Positions 32,706-42,204 of a DNA stretch of 49,498 nucleotides are shown here, piece by piece. The translations under genes were made by a program, and so were the position numbers. The stretch covers positions 43,051 to 92,548 of the forward strand of contig NZ_PFGL01000071.1 in assembly GCF_002783505.1 (NCBI RefSeq), given 5' to 3'. The DNA is from Shewanella sp. CG12_big_fil_rev_8_21_14_0_65_47_15. GTDB taxonomy: Bacteria > Pseudomonadota > Gammaproteobacteria > Enterobacterales > Shewanellaceae. How positions within the stretch are numbered: position 1 is the stretch's first letter; each line of letters starts with the position of its first letter. The notes under the pieces were generated by a model. That model ran no database searches, was not told the DNA's origin, and saw only the letters and a program-made list of their open reading frames with translations.

Positions 32706-33881
32706 ATGTTGTATATTAAAACTAATAATTATAATTGCTTAAAGGTATTCTCCGCCTATCTATCCCTGCTGGCATGTATGGCTTTTGGACCCAGCCAGAA
32801 CGCCATAGCGGGGTCGCAGTCGATCATGATTACCGTCTCTAAGGGATTTGGTTTATCCCTGTACGCTTCGGATGTCGGCGATGCAAAACAGCTCGCCATG
32901 GGCTCGAATGGAACTCTATTTGTGGGCTCCCATAAAAGCGGAACAGTGCATGCGCTCGTCGACAGTAATCAAGATGGCCGTGTAGATAAGCGTTATGTTA
33001 TTGCTAAAGGGCTTGAATCCCCCAATGCGCTGGCATTCCATAATGGCGATCTGTTCGTTGCCAGTGAAAATAAAATTTTGCGTTTCACAGACATAGAACA
33101 ACGCTTACGCCGTCCGAGTCGTCCGAAGGAAATCTACAGCGATCTGCCCGAATTGGACAAAAAAAGTGCCCGTGCCATGCATTTTGGCCCCGATGGTAGG
33201 CTATATGTCTCCATCGGAGCCCCCTGTAACGTCTGTGAGGCGGCCGCACCCTATAGCAGTATTATTGCGATCAATGTCGATACCAGTGCGAGCGAACAGA
33301 TAGCCTCTGGAGTGCGGGATGCGACGGGGTTTGATTGGTCGCCCGTAGACGGTAAGTTATGGTTTGCCGATCAGGGCCGAGATTGGATGGGGGATAATTT
33401 ACCCCCCGATGAAATCAACCGTGTCGATGTCGTGGGGAGTCACTATGGCTTCCCTTACCTACATGCAACATCCGTTGTTGAACCCGCCTACGAAAAACCG
33501 AAAAACCTAAAGGTGACCGTGCCAGTGTATGAGTTGCCCGCCCATGTTGCACCGACTGGATTGGCGTTTTATCGCGGGGATAAATTCCCCGAAATTTATC
33601 ATAATCAATTGTTTGTCGCAGAGAATGGTTCTTGGAATCGTTCGAGCAAAGTGGGTTATCAAGTGGTGATGCTTAAGCTTGAAAATCAGCAGGTGGTGGG
33701 ACGTGAAACCGTGGTGAGTTTCCTCGATGGTGAATTCCCCGTCGCTCGCCCCTATGCCTTGTTATCGGCCGATGATGGTGCCATGTACATCTCAGATGAT
33801 TTAAAAGGTAACGTGTATCGCTTGTTCTTTAAAAATGGCGATAGTACTGAAGAGACACAGGAACTAGAAGAAAATGACTGA
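32706..33881 (+). CDS. PQQ-type sugar (sorbosone/glucose-like) dehydrogenase family beta-propeller
   Basis: Exported six-bladed beta-propeller of the glucose/sorbosone dehydrogenase family. The signal peptide covers about 1-35 (ends IAGS). Blade signatures are AMGSNGTLFVGSH, MHFGPDGRLYVSIGAPCNVC, WFADQGRDWMGDNLPPDEINRV and APTGLAFYRGDKFPEIYHNQLFVAENGSWN. The 391-residue length is typical. The last 8 bases overlap parC, so it is translationally linked to topoisomerase IV. Substrate and PQQ use are unproven. Confidence 0.82.
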   Translation: MLYIKTNNYNCLKVFSAYLSLLACMAFGPSQNAIAGSQSIMITVSKGFGLSLYASDVGDAKQLAMGSNGTLFVGSHKSGTVHALVDSNQDGRVDKRYVIAKGLESPNALAFHNGDLFVASENKILRFTDIEQRLRRPSRPKEIYSDLPELDKKSARAMHFGPDGRLYVSIGAPCNVCEAAAPYSSIIAINVDTSASEQIASGVRDATGFDWSPVDGKLWFADQGRDWMGDNLPPDEINRVDVVGSHYGFPYLHATSVVEPAYEKPKNLKVTVPVYELPAHVAPTGLAFYRGDKFPEIYHNQLFVAENGSWNRSSKVGYQVVMLKLENQQVVGRETVVSFLDGEFPVARPYALLSADDGAMYISDDLKGNVYRLFFKNGDSTEETQELEEND

Positions 33882-36150
33882 CGCAATCAAGTTAAGCCTA
33901 GATGGGGTAGAGCAAATGCCACTGCGGCGCTTTACCGAAGAGGCTTATCTGAACTATTCCATGTACGTCATCATGGACCGAGCCCTGCCACATATTGGTG
34001 ATGGGCTTAAACCTGTACAGCGCCGTATTATCTATGCCATGAGTGAGTTAGGTTTATCGGCCCAATCTAAGCATAAGAAATCTGCCCGTACCGTCGGCGA
34101 TGTATTAGGTAAATACCATCCCCACGGTGATAGCGCCTGTTATGAAGCTATGGTGCTGATGGCGCAGCCATTTTCCTACCGTTATCCCTTGGTTGATGGC
34201 CAAGGTAACTGGGGTGCGCCCGATGATCCTAAATCCTTCGCGGCGATGCGATACACAGAGGCGCGGCTATCTAAGTTCTCCGAAGTGTTATTATCCGAGC
34301 TTGGCCAAGGTACGGTCGAGTGGGGCGCGAACTTCGATGGCACCTTAAAGGAGCCAAAGGTCTTACCCGCCCGTTTACCGCATATTCTGCTCAATGGCAT
34401 TACCGGCATTGCTGTGGGTATGGCGACGGATATTCCGCCGCACAACGTCAGGGAATTAGTCTCTGCCTGCGTGGCCTTGCTCGATGATCCTAAGCTCGAA
34501 CTCGAGCAATTGATGAGCTATGTGCCTGGGCCAGATTATCCCACCGAAGCCGAGATCATTACCCCGTCTGCCGATATTGCAAAAGTGTATGAAACGGGCC
34601 GCGGCTCGTTAAAGGCGCGTGCCGTTTACACTGTGGAGGCAGGGGAGATCATCATTACCGCGCTGCCACATCAGGCCAGCAGCGGTAAGATCCTAGAGCA
34701 AATCGCGGCCCAAATGCAGGCCAAGAAATTGCCTATGGTGGCCGATCTGCGGGATGAATCAGACCATGAAAGTCCCGTGCGTCTAGTGGTGGTGCCCCGT
34801 TCCAATCGTGTCGATTGCGATCAATTGATGGCGCACTTGTTTGCCACGACCGACTTAGAAAAAAGCTTTAGGGTAAACTTAAACGTACTTGGTCTAGACG
34901 GCCGACCAAGGGTAAAAGGCTTAAAAACCTTATTAACCGAGTGGTTAGAGTTCCGTGTCGATACAGTAAGGCGCCGTCTCGAATACCGTTTAGATAAAGT
35001 GCTTTCACGCCTGCATATCCTTGAAGCCCTGATGATCGCCTTCCTCAATATTGATGAAGTGATTGAAATCATTCGTTTCCACGATGAGCCTAAAGCCGAG
35101 TTAATGGCCCGTTTTTCCTTAACGGATAAACAAGCCGAAGCGATCCTCGAATTAAAGTTACGCCATTTAGCCAAGTTAGAAGAATTTAAGATCAAGGCCG
35201 AGCAGGATGAGCTTGAAGCTGAGCGCGAAAAGTTAGAGCAATTGCTGGGTTCTGAGCGTCGCTTAAAAAGCTTGATTAAGAAAGAATTGCTCCAAGATGC
35301 ACAGACCTATGGCGATGAACGTCGTTCACCCATAGTACAACGCCATGAATCCCGTGCATTAACAGAGCAAGAGTTAACGCCGAGTGAGTCAGTGACTGTC
35401 GTGCTGTCTGAAAAGGGCTGGGTGCGTTGTGCCAAGGGCCATGATATCGATCCTTTGTCCTTATCCTATAAGGCTGGCGATCAATATCTCTGTAGTGCCA
35501 TGGGCCGCAGTAATCAGGCCGCCGTGTTTATCGACTCCTCGGGGCGGGCCTTTGCGACCGATAGCCACAGCCTACCCTCGGCGCGCAGTCAAGGTGAGCC
35601 CATCACCACCCGCTTTAATATGGCGCCGGGTGAGACCATGCAGCATGTCATTATGGGGGAAGAGGAGCAATGCTTCCTGTTAGCGACGGATGCGGGTTAT
35701 GGGTTTATTTGCACTTATAACGATATGGTGTCGCGCAACAAGGCGGGTAAAGCGCTGCTCAGTTTACCAACCAATGCTAAGTCGTTGCCGCCTAAGTTGA
35801 TTGATCGAAATCGTGAGATGTCTATCCTAGCGATCACCAACGAAGGGCGGATGTTACTGTTCTCCCTTGAAGCCTTGCCGCAACTCTCAAAGGGCAAAGG
35901 CAATAAGATTATTGGGATCCCAACGGAACGTGCTAAGAGTCGTGACGAGCTGATGACGCATCTGCAGCTAGTGCCCAGTGACACGCCTGTGACGCTTTGG
36001 GCCGGAAAGCGTAAGCTCACCCTGAAACCGAGCGATCTAGAGCATTACCGTGGTGAGCGTGGCCGCCGTGGTGCTAAGCTGCCACGGGGATTACAACGGG
36101 TCGATAGCGTGGAATTAGGTGATGGCGGCGAAGTGTTGCCAAGCCTGTAA
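33874..36150 (+). CDS. parC: DNA topoisomerase IV subunit A
   Basis: Cleavage-ligation subunit of topoisomerase IV. The active-site tyrosine is Tyr127 in AAMRYTEARLSK. The quinolone-resistance region reads HPHGDSACYEAM, with Ser87 and Glu91 equivalent to wild-type Ser80/Glu84 of E. coli, so no resistance change is seen there. A C-terminal pinwheel domain is present (VLSEKGWVRCAKGHDID and similar). It has 758 residues. A clear terminator follows, then the SMC-like operon. Confidence 0.97.
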   Translation: MTDAIKLSLDGVEQMPLRRFTEEAYLNYSMYVIMDRALPHIGDGLKPVQRRIIYAMSELGLSAQSKHKKSARTVGDVLGKYHPHGDSACYEAMVLMAQPFSYRYPLVDGQGNWGAPDDPKSFAAMRYTEARLSKFSEVLLSELGQGTVEWGANFDGTLKEPKVLPARLPHILLNGITGIAVGMATDIPPHNVRELVSACVALLDDPKLELEQLMSYVPGPDYPTEAEIITPSADIAKVYETGRGSLKARAVYTVEAGEIIITALPHQASSGKILEQIAAQMQAKKLPMVADLRDESDHESPVRLVVVPRSNRVDCDQLMAHLFATTDLEKSFRVNLNVLGLDGRPRVKGLKTLLTEWLEFRVDTVRRRLEYRLDKVLSRLHILEALMIAFLNIDEVIEIIRFHDEPKAELMARFSLTDKQAEAILELKLRHLAKLEEFKIKAEQDELEAEREKLEQLLGSERRLKSLIKKELLQDAQTYGDERRSPIVQRHESRALTEQELTPSESVTVVLSEKGWVRCAKGHDIDPLSLSYKAGDQYLCSAMGRSNQAAVFIDSSGRAFATDSHSLPSARSQGEPITTRFNMAPGETMQHVIMGEEEQCFLLATDAGYGFICTYNDMVSRNKAGKALLSLPTNAKSLPPKLIDRNREMSILAITNEGRMLLFSLEALPQLSKGKGNKIIGIPTERAKSRDELMTHLQLVPSDTPVTLWAGKRKLTLKPSDLEHYRGERGRRGAKLPRGLQRVDSVELGDGGEVLPSL

Positions 36151-36186
36151 CCTTTTGCCAAGTTGATATAAAGAAATGAGTTTAAC

Positions 36187-36220
36187 AAAAGCCACTGAGA
36201 TCTTCCTTCAGTGGCTTTTT
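36187..36220 (+). terminator. Intrinsic terminator after parC
   Basis: AAAAGCCACTGA / TCAGTGGCTTTT arms with a 9-nt loop and a T-tract. The arms GCCACTGA/TCAGTGGC recur at two other places in the window. Confidence 0.9.
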
Positions 36221-36583
36221 GCTATGGTCAAGTAGAGTGATAAGGCCTAATCAATCCGCTAAAATTTACCTTTTACTGCGCTAATTGCCGCTTTGTTAGC
36301 CGCCTATTTGGGCTAAGTTGTCGTATCATTGGCCGTCTGATTTAAGCCTAGCTATAGGGTTAGCTCAGGGCTGAGATGTGAGCCATGGCATTAGTGCAGC
36401 GCCACTTAATTGCCAATACACCGCGATTGCCTTATTTTAGGGGCACTATTTTTAGGCCATGATTTTAACAGCACTTTTTTACCGTGCTTGTTAAGGTCTG
36501 TGGCCCTCTTGGATTGTTTTGCTTTGTCCTGTAGAAGGCTTCTGCAGCTTAGATAAGACGCTCCCGTTTGCATAAGGAATGAA
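36221..36583. other. Non-coding region before the SMC-like operon
   Basis: About 360 bp without a credible ORF on either strand. It should contain the operon promoter. Near the 3' end lies a small hairpin (AGAAGGCTTCT region, near 36532-36544), then TAAGGA as the ribosome-binding site of the first gene. I did not identify a convincing -35/-10 pair. Confidence 0.4.
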
Positions 36584-39500
36584 ATGGCAAGCTTGATTCG
36601 TATTGTGCTGATTGATACGCACCTTCCGGGCGTGGTGGAACTCGCCCTCAATGGCCATACCAACATTTGTGGTACTAACGCCTCGGGTAAAACGACATTA
36701 CAACGTCTAGTCCCTGTTTTTTATGGTGAATACCCAAGCCGCGTGGTGCCTTCGACCCGCGACAGTTTCGAGCGTTGGTATTTGCCACACGATTCAAGCT
36801 ACATCATTTACGAATATCAAAAGGCCGATGGCTTACTGTACCAAGCCGTGCTGGCTTCGGCGGGCGATGGCAAGGGTGTTAACTATCGCTTTATCGCCAA
36901 AGGTTTTGAGCTAAGCGATTATATTAAATCGCAAAACGGCGACACTATTCTGTGCCATACCATGGCGGAATTAGGCCGTGATTTAAAACGTGCTGGTATA
37001 GCTACTACTAACTTGCTCAACACCCGCGAATATCGAGCCATTATTCAAAACGATCGCACCCTATTAAGCACGGGCAGTAACCGCAGCGAGCTACGCGGCT
37101 ATGCGCGCCAATTTGCCCTGTGTGAGGGCGAGCATTCCCTGCGCCACATCGAAAAGCTCGCCAAAGCGGTGCACTCCAAAGAAGGCAAGATGGAGACGGT
37201 CAAATCTATGATCGCCGCCATTTTAGAGGAAGACGGGGTTAATCCGCCCAGCTCACGCTTAAATCCGCAGCGCGTTGAGGCGTGGATCCGTGAGAGCCAA
37301 CTTATCCAAGGGTTTGAAGTCATTCGCCCTGAGTTTGAAAAACTCGAGCAAGAATTTAACCAACTGCTTAGTGCTGAACTGCGCCTATCGAGCTTGTCCC
37401 GTGGTTATCGCAACGATGAAACCTTAGAAGCCGATCGCCAAGATATTCAGCAAACCTTATCTAAAGAGCTGAATTTAAAGCTCAGATTGCTTGACGATGA
37501 ATGGAAAGAACAGCGCGATGAGCTCAACCTCGATTTATCGGCCGCCAAAGGCGATGTGGCCAAGTGCGAGTATGAACTCGATGCCATTGAAGATCAGCAC
37601 AGCGCTTTTTTAGATGCCAACATAGAAGAGGCCAAGGCCTCCCTCGAGATGCTGCCGAACTGGCGCACCGATGTTGAAAACTTAAGTGAACGCCATAAGC
37701 TGCAAACCGAGAAGCACCAAGATATTGAGGCGGCCTACAATGCCCGTCGCAGTAAGATTGGCGAGCAGTTAAACCGCGAGCTAGAAGGTTTGCATAGCGA
37801 TCAAGATAAGCAGCGCGAAGCCCGCGATAAGCAACGTGAAGTCGCGCGCACCGACATCGACGCCCTAGAGTTGCAATGGCGCAACCAAATGGATGCGGGC
37901 AAGGCTAGCTTTAGCGAGCAGGAATACCAATTTAAACTCACTGCCGCCGAGCTTAAATTACGTGTCGATGGCGTGACTTACACCGAAGAAGAAAAGCTGA
38001 GTCTAGCGATTTTCGACGAACGTATTCACCGCGCAGATGAAGAGCAAGAAAGCTGCAATGCTAAGGTCGAGCGCTTAAGCAGCGATGAGCGTAAGCTCAG
38101 AGCCAAACGCGACCAAGCCAACGAAGCCTTACGTATCGCCACCTTAAGGGTGAACGAGCGTCAAACTGCGCTGGATGAACTGCACCATATGCTGTTCCCG
38201 CAATCCCACACCCTATTGGAATTCTTGCGTAAAGAGGCCCAAGGTTGGGAGCAAAGTTTAGGGAAAGTGATCGCGCCTGAACTGCTGCATCGCACCGATT
38301 TACATCCAAGCCTTTTACACCAAAATCAAGTCAGTGAATCGAGCGAAGCTTTCTTTGGGGTGCATTTAGATCTTAAAGCGATCGATGTGCCTGAATATGC
38401 CGCCTCCGAACAAGAGCTGCGTATTCGCTTAAGCAAAGCCGAAGAAGCCCACACTAGTGCGGAGGAAATGCAGGCCGAGGCCGAATCTCAGTTAGTGGCC
38501 ATTAATGGCGAGCTGGATAATCTCAGCCGTGAACTGACCTTTGCCCGCACGGCGTACAAAAATAGCCGTGACGATCTGCGTCGCCTATTCGATGAAAAAC
38601 GCAGTGAGCAAGAGAAAATCAACAAAGCATTGAGTGAGCGTAAAGCCCATGCGGGACAAAGACTGACTCAACTCGATGGCGAGCTAAAACAGCTTAAACA
38701 TCAGCACGAACTCTGGCTCGAAGAGCAAAAAGAGCAAGCGCTCGAAGCGCGCATGGAAAAACAAGCCTATTGGCAGGAAGTGATCGGCGCGCTCGACAAT
38801 CAATTGGGGCAAATTAAAGCGACCATTGAAGGCCGCCGTGAAAGTGCTAAAATCGAGCAGAAAGCCTGCGAGACCTGGTACAAAAACGAGCTTAAATCCC
38901 GCGGTGTGGATGAGGACAATATCCTCAAACTCAAGCAACAGATCCGCGAGTTAGAAACCAAAATTAGCCGCGCCGAGCAGCGTCGCAGCGACGTACTGCG
39001 TTTCGACGATTGGTATCAACACACTTGGCTTGTGCGTAAACCTAAACTGCAAACTCAGCTTAGCGATGTGAAGCGCGCGGTATCGGAAATCGATCAACAG
39101 CTTAAAGCGAAAACTCAAGATGTTAAGACTCGCCGTCAACAACTCGAAACCGAGCGTAAAGCGTCCGATGCGGCGCAGGTTGAAGCCTCTGAAAACTTAA
39201 CTAAGTTACGCGCAGTAATGCGTAAACTCGCCGAGCTTAAGTTACCGAATAATAACGAAGAAGCCCAAGGCAGCCTAGGCGAGCGTCTGCGCCAAGGTGA
39301 GGATTTGCTGCTAAAACGCGATTATCTGATGGGCTCGGTGAAGCAATATGTGGAACACTTCGACTCAGTGATCGCCAGCAAGTCAGGTTCTGGCCTTGCC
39401 GAAATCTGGGAGCAAGCCCGCGAAGAATCGAGCTTTATCAACGACAAAGGCATTCGTCTGCTGGATTACCGTAAGTTAGTGCCACAGCTTGAGCAATTGC

Positions 39501-40273
39501 TGAACGTAATAGTGCCGCAATCGATTACCGCGCTGCGTGAGCAAGGGCGGATTTTTGGTGTCGACTTAACCGCCTTCTACGATGTGTTAGCCGATATTGA
39601 CCGTCGCATCGCCTCCCAAAGTGCGCGCATTACCCGCGAAGTGGGTGAAGAGTTATTCCTCGATGGCGTGTCTGAATCGGCGGTACGAATTCGTTCTCGC
39701 ATCAGTGAGTTAGAGTTCTGGCCTGAGCTTGAACAATTCGTCAAAGCCTTTAAACATTGGAAAGCCGATGGCTTTAATGGCTTACCCGATGAGGATTACA
39801 CCAACAGTATGCGCCGCGCCCTTGACATTATCGGCCGCGCCGCGTTAACGGGGGGCATCTCTAAGTTGCTGGAAATCGAGCTGCGCCTTAAAGAAGGTAA
39901 CAGCGACTTGATTATCCGTACCGACAGACAGCTTAACGAATCCTCAAGCCACGGTATGGCGTATCTGATTTTGTGTAAGTTCTTGCTGGCATTCACGCGT
40001 TTGCTGCGTGGCCGCGCCGATGTGACCATTCACTGGCCAATTGATGAACTGGGCACTTTGCACCATACCAACGTGAAGAAGATTTTCGACGCCTGCGAAA
40101 ACAACAATATTTGTGTGCTGGGCGCCTTTCCGAACCCAGAGTCCGAGGTGCTGAACTTGTTCGCCAACCGTTACATTATCAACAAACAAACCAAGAAGTT
40201 GCAGGTAGTAAAACCTAAGGTAAACCCGATTGCCGATATGTTGAGTAAACGCCTGAGCAAGGAGGCCATCTAA
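36584..40273 (+). CDS. SMC/Rad50-like ATPase, Wadjet JetC/MksB-type
   Basis: A 1229-residue SMC-type protein and the motor of the four-gene operon. Walker A is GTNASGKT at residues 30-37, very near the N-terminus, followed by LVPVFYGEYPSRVVP. A long Glu/Lys/Gln-rich coiled coil fills about 250-1000. The C-terminal head carries an SSSHG signature-like loop (Ser1120-Gly1124) and a Walker B ending Asp1154-Glu1155 (HWPIDELG). This is the ABC-head/coiled-coil/ABC-head layout of condensin-like ATPases. The sequence resembles the DUF3584 SMC-like group more than standard SMC or MukB, by my recollection. The ATG follows AAGGA. The stop overlaps the next start by one base. Confidence 0.8.
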   Translation: MASLIRIVLIDTHLPGVVELALNGHTNICGTNASGKTTLQRLVPVFYGEYPSRVVPSTRDSFERWYLPHDSSYIIYEYQKADGLLYQAVLASAGDGKGVNYRFIAKGFELSDYIKSQNGDTILCHTMAELGRDLKRAGIATTNLLNTREYRAIIQNDRTLLSTGSNRSELRGYARQFALCEGEHSLRHIEKLAKAVHSKEGKMETVKSMIAAILEEDGVNPPSSRLNPQRVEAWIRESQLIQGFEVIRPEFEKLEQEFNQLLSAELRLSSLSRGYRNDETLEADRQDIQQTLSKELNLKLRLLDDEWKEQRDELNLDLSAAKGDVAKCEYELDAIEDQHSAFLDANIEEAKASLEMLPNWRTDVENLSERHKLQTEKHQDIEAAYNARRSKIGEQLNRELEGLHSDQDKQREARDKQREVARTDIDALELQWRNQMDAGKASFSEQEYQFKLTAAELKLRVDGVTYTEEEKLSLAIFDERIHRADEEQESCNAKVERLSSDERKLRAKRDQANEALRIATLRVNERQTALDELHHMLFPQSHTLLEFLRKEAQGWEQSLGKVIAPELLHRTDLHPSLLHQNQVSESSEAFFGVHLDLKAIDVPEYAASEQELRIRLSKAEEAHTSAEEMQAEAESQLVAINGELDNLSRELTFARTAYKNSRDDLRRLFDEKRSEQEKINKALSERKAHAGQRLTQLDGELKQLKHQHELWLEEQKEQALEARMEKQAYWQEVIGALDNQLGQIKATIEGRRESAKIEQKACETWYKNELKSRGVDEDNILKLKQQIRELETKISRAEQRRSDVLRFDDWYQHTWLVRKPKLQTQLSDVKRAVSEIDQQLKAKTQDVKTRRQQLETERKASDAAQVEASENLTKLRAVMRKLAELKLPNNNEEAQGSLGERLRQGEDLLLKRDYLMGSVKQYVEHFDSVIASKSGSGLAEIWEQAREESSFINDKGIRLLDYRKLVPQLEQLLNVIVPQSITALREQGRIFGVDLTAFYDVLADIDRRIASQSARITREVGEELFLDGVSESAVRIRSRISELEFWPELEQFVKAFKHWKADGFNGLPDEDYTNSMRRALDIIGRAALTGGISKLLEIELRLKEGNSDLIIRTDRQLNESSSHGMAYLILCKFLLAFTRLLRGRADVTIHWPIDELGTLHHTNVKKIFDACENNNICVLGAFPNPESEVLNLFANRYIINKQTKKLQVVKPKVNPIADMLSKRLSKEAI

Positions 40274-40935
40274 TGAGCGCCATGAACGAATCGAACCAAA
40301 CCGTATTAGTTGGCACTGGCGCGTTAATTGAGCTGTTACTCAAGGGCGAGTTTATTTGCCGCACCACCAATGAAGAAGGCTGGCGTGCCCTTAAAAATAA
40401 CAGCACCCGCGAGCGGGTCGAGGCCTATCTCAATCAAATCAACCGTACCGTGGCGTCTGCCGCCGAAGGTGATGTGTTCTTCTGCGGTTATTTGCAGCTC
40501 GGCGATGCCGAACGTAAAGTGATTTCATCGCAGTTTAAAGATATCTGTCAGGCATTGATCCCGCTGGTGGAATGGTTGGTATTAGTGCAAGAAGCCAGTG
40601 GCCAAGATGCGCCGCTGAGCGAAGGCGCGCCCGTGCGTTTAACTGAGCTGCAAAGCCGTATCGAAGACACGCCGGCGTTCCGTGAACAGTTAGCCAAACT
40701 CAGCCAATATCGTTTATTTGGCTCGACCAGTACCAACAGCGATGCGCAAATCAAGTTAGTCTTCAAACGCTTAGTCGAACTCGGCTATTTAGTGCGCCCC
40801 AATGTGGAGAAGCAAATCTATATCGCCACGGGCAAGCTGGATTATCTGTATGAAGTCATTCGTTTTATCGACGAAACCGAAGGCCTAAGCCTAGAAGCGC
40901 AGGCGGAAACGGCGACTCAGCGGGACTTAATCTAA
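40273..40935 (+). CDS. Condensin-accessory subunit, JetB/MksE-like (KITE-type), inferred
   Basis: A 220-residue protein whose ATG overlaps the upstream TAA by one base. It has a strong ribosome-binding site, AAGGAGG. I find no catalytic motif. It looks largely helical, with a likely winged-helix portion (LVFKRLVELGYLVRPN...). Size and position match the KITE-type subunit (JetB, MksE, about 200 residues) that bridges the SMC heads in Wadjet and MksBEF. The assignment rests on context and length, not recognisable homology. Confidence 0.6.
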   Translation: MSAMNESNQTVLVGTGALIELLLKGEFICRTTNEEGWRALKNNSTRERVEAYLNQINRTVASAAEGDVFFCGYLQLGDAERKVISSQFKDICQALIPLVEWLVLVQEASGQDAPLSEGAPVRLTELQSRIEDTPAFREQLAKLSQYRLFGSTSTNSDAQIKLVFKRLVELGYLVRPNVEKQIYIATGKLDYLYEVIRFIDETEGLSLEAQAETATQRDLI

Positions 40936-40983
40936 TGTTGGCACGATTAAACCTAGGTAAAAGCTGCGACCAAGGAGGCCGTG

Positions 40984-42204
40984 ATGAGCAGTAACTTACA
41001 TCAGGCGGGGGTTAAGCTGCTTAAGCAGTTAGGTCGCCATGCTGACATCATTATGGACGCCTATTTGGCGGGTTCTCTTAACGAGGATGCCCACGATCCA
41101 AGCGTGGTTGAAAAGCTTAAACAGGCCGGTATTTTGTGGCGGCCAGAGCCAGATCAGGAGCTGCGGCTTAAACGCTCCGTGCGTGCCTTACTCGAAGAAG
41201 GCTTAAGCGACGAGCGCAATCGCCAAATCGACTCTAACGTTGGCTCGGCTTTAGCAACCATTAAAACCTTGGCCGACCATTACAAAGAGGCGCGTCATAG
41301 CTCAGATTACAGCGCCGCCGAGGCCTATTTATCGGATTTGAGCGAGCATGTGTATAGTTTCGCCGATAGTCTGCGTTATTCGATCCGTGTGCTCTGGGGC
41401 CGGATCAACAACGAGTTCGGTTATGTGGGTACGATCAACGCTAAGATCCGCGAAAACGAATTAGCCCAAAGCCAAGTGTCTGAATTGCTTAATGGCTTAG
41501 AGATGTTCCAGTTTAGTGAGCTTGGCGAAATCGCCGGCGATATCCGTGAACTGCGCAAACTCTTAGTGACGACTCTGCAGGAAACCATGAGCGACTGCGC
41601 CCAGGAACTGAGCGTAGTGCAGGGGCGTTTACTCGAACTCTTAGGTCGCTTTAGGCAAATCCGTGGCCGTACCCGTTTGCTTAAGGGCTGGTTGCTCTAC
41701 ACAGACTTGCATCCGGATTATCGCCCTGCGGACCATGTGTCCCACAAGGAAATACCGAGCCTTTTCAATCGCGCCGAAGTCTTGCTCGCACCTGCCGCGG
41801 TAGACGTGCACAACGCCAGTCAAGAGTTGGAGTTAATGGGCATAGTCGCGCATATCAAGGCTATCAGTCGTCATCCCGTGATTGAAGCGGTACGTGAGCG
41901 AGATGCGTCTGTGTCACTCACCCAAAGTGAAGACTTTGATGTGCCCGATAATCCACTTAAACAGGCGGTGGATACCTATTTTGTCGATGTAATTGAGTCT
42001 GGCCTGCGCCAATCTGCGCTGGAATATCTGGTGGATAAGGCATTGCCTTGGGAAGCTGAGAGCTGGATTTATCAAGTGATTGGCGGCTACGAAGGTCTGC
42101 CAGATGAACATAAAGCCTACTTTGAGCTTGAGCCATTAGGTGAGCCACATCCTATCTATAGCGGTAACTTTATCATTCGCGATGTTGAGTTATGGCTCGC
42201 CTAG
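40984..42204 (+). CDS. Kleisin-like subunit, JetA/MksF-type, inferred
   Basis: A 406-residue helical protein without enzymatic motifs. The start is the ATG at 40984, 5 nt after AAGGAGG. A GTG one codon upstream sits too close to it. The N-terminal 60 residues could form a winged helix (KLKQAGILWRPEPDQELRLKRSVRALLEEG), then a long helical middle (ENELAQSQVSELLNGLEMFQF...) and a compact C-terminus. Size and order fit the kleisin of a Wadjet-like complex. Its last 13 bases overlap the next gene, implying coupled translation. Confidence 0.6.
   Translation: MSSNLHQAGVKLLKQLGRHADIIMDAYLAGSLNEDAHDPSVVEKLKQAGILWRPEPDQELRLKRSVRALLEEGLSDERNRQIDSNVGSALATIKTLADHYKEARHSSDYSAAEAYLSDLSEHVYSFADSLRYSIRVLWGRINNEFGYVGTINAKIRENELAQSQVSELLNGLEMFQFSELGEIAGDIRELRKLLVTTLQETMSDCAQELSVVQGRLLELLGRFRQIRGRTRLLKGWLLYTDLHPDYRPADHVSHKEIPSLFNRAEVLLAPAAVDVHNASQELELMGIVAHIKAISRHPVIEAVRERDASVSLTQSEDFDVPDNPLKQAVDTYFVDVIESGLRQSALEYLVDKALPWEAESWIYQVIGGYEGLPDEHKAYFELEPLGEPHPIYSGNFIIRDVELWLA

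Noticed and set aside
36584..40273. MukB or ordinary SbcC
   Set aside because: The partner genes and the TOPRIM protein fit Wadjet/Mks better. MukF/MukE and SbcD neighbours are absent, and the head motifs differ from MukB.
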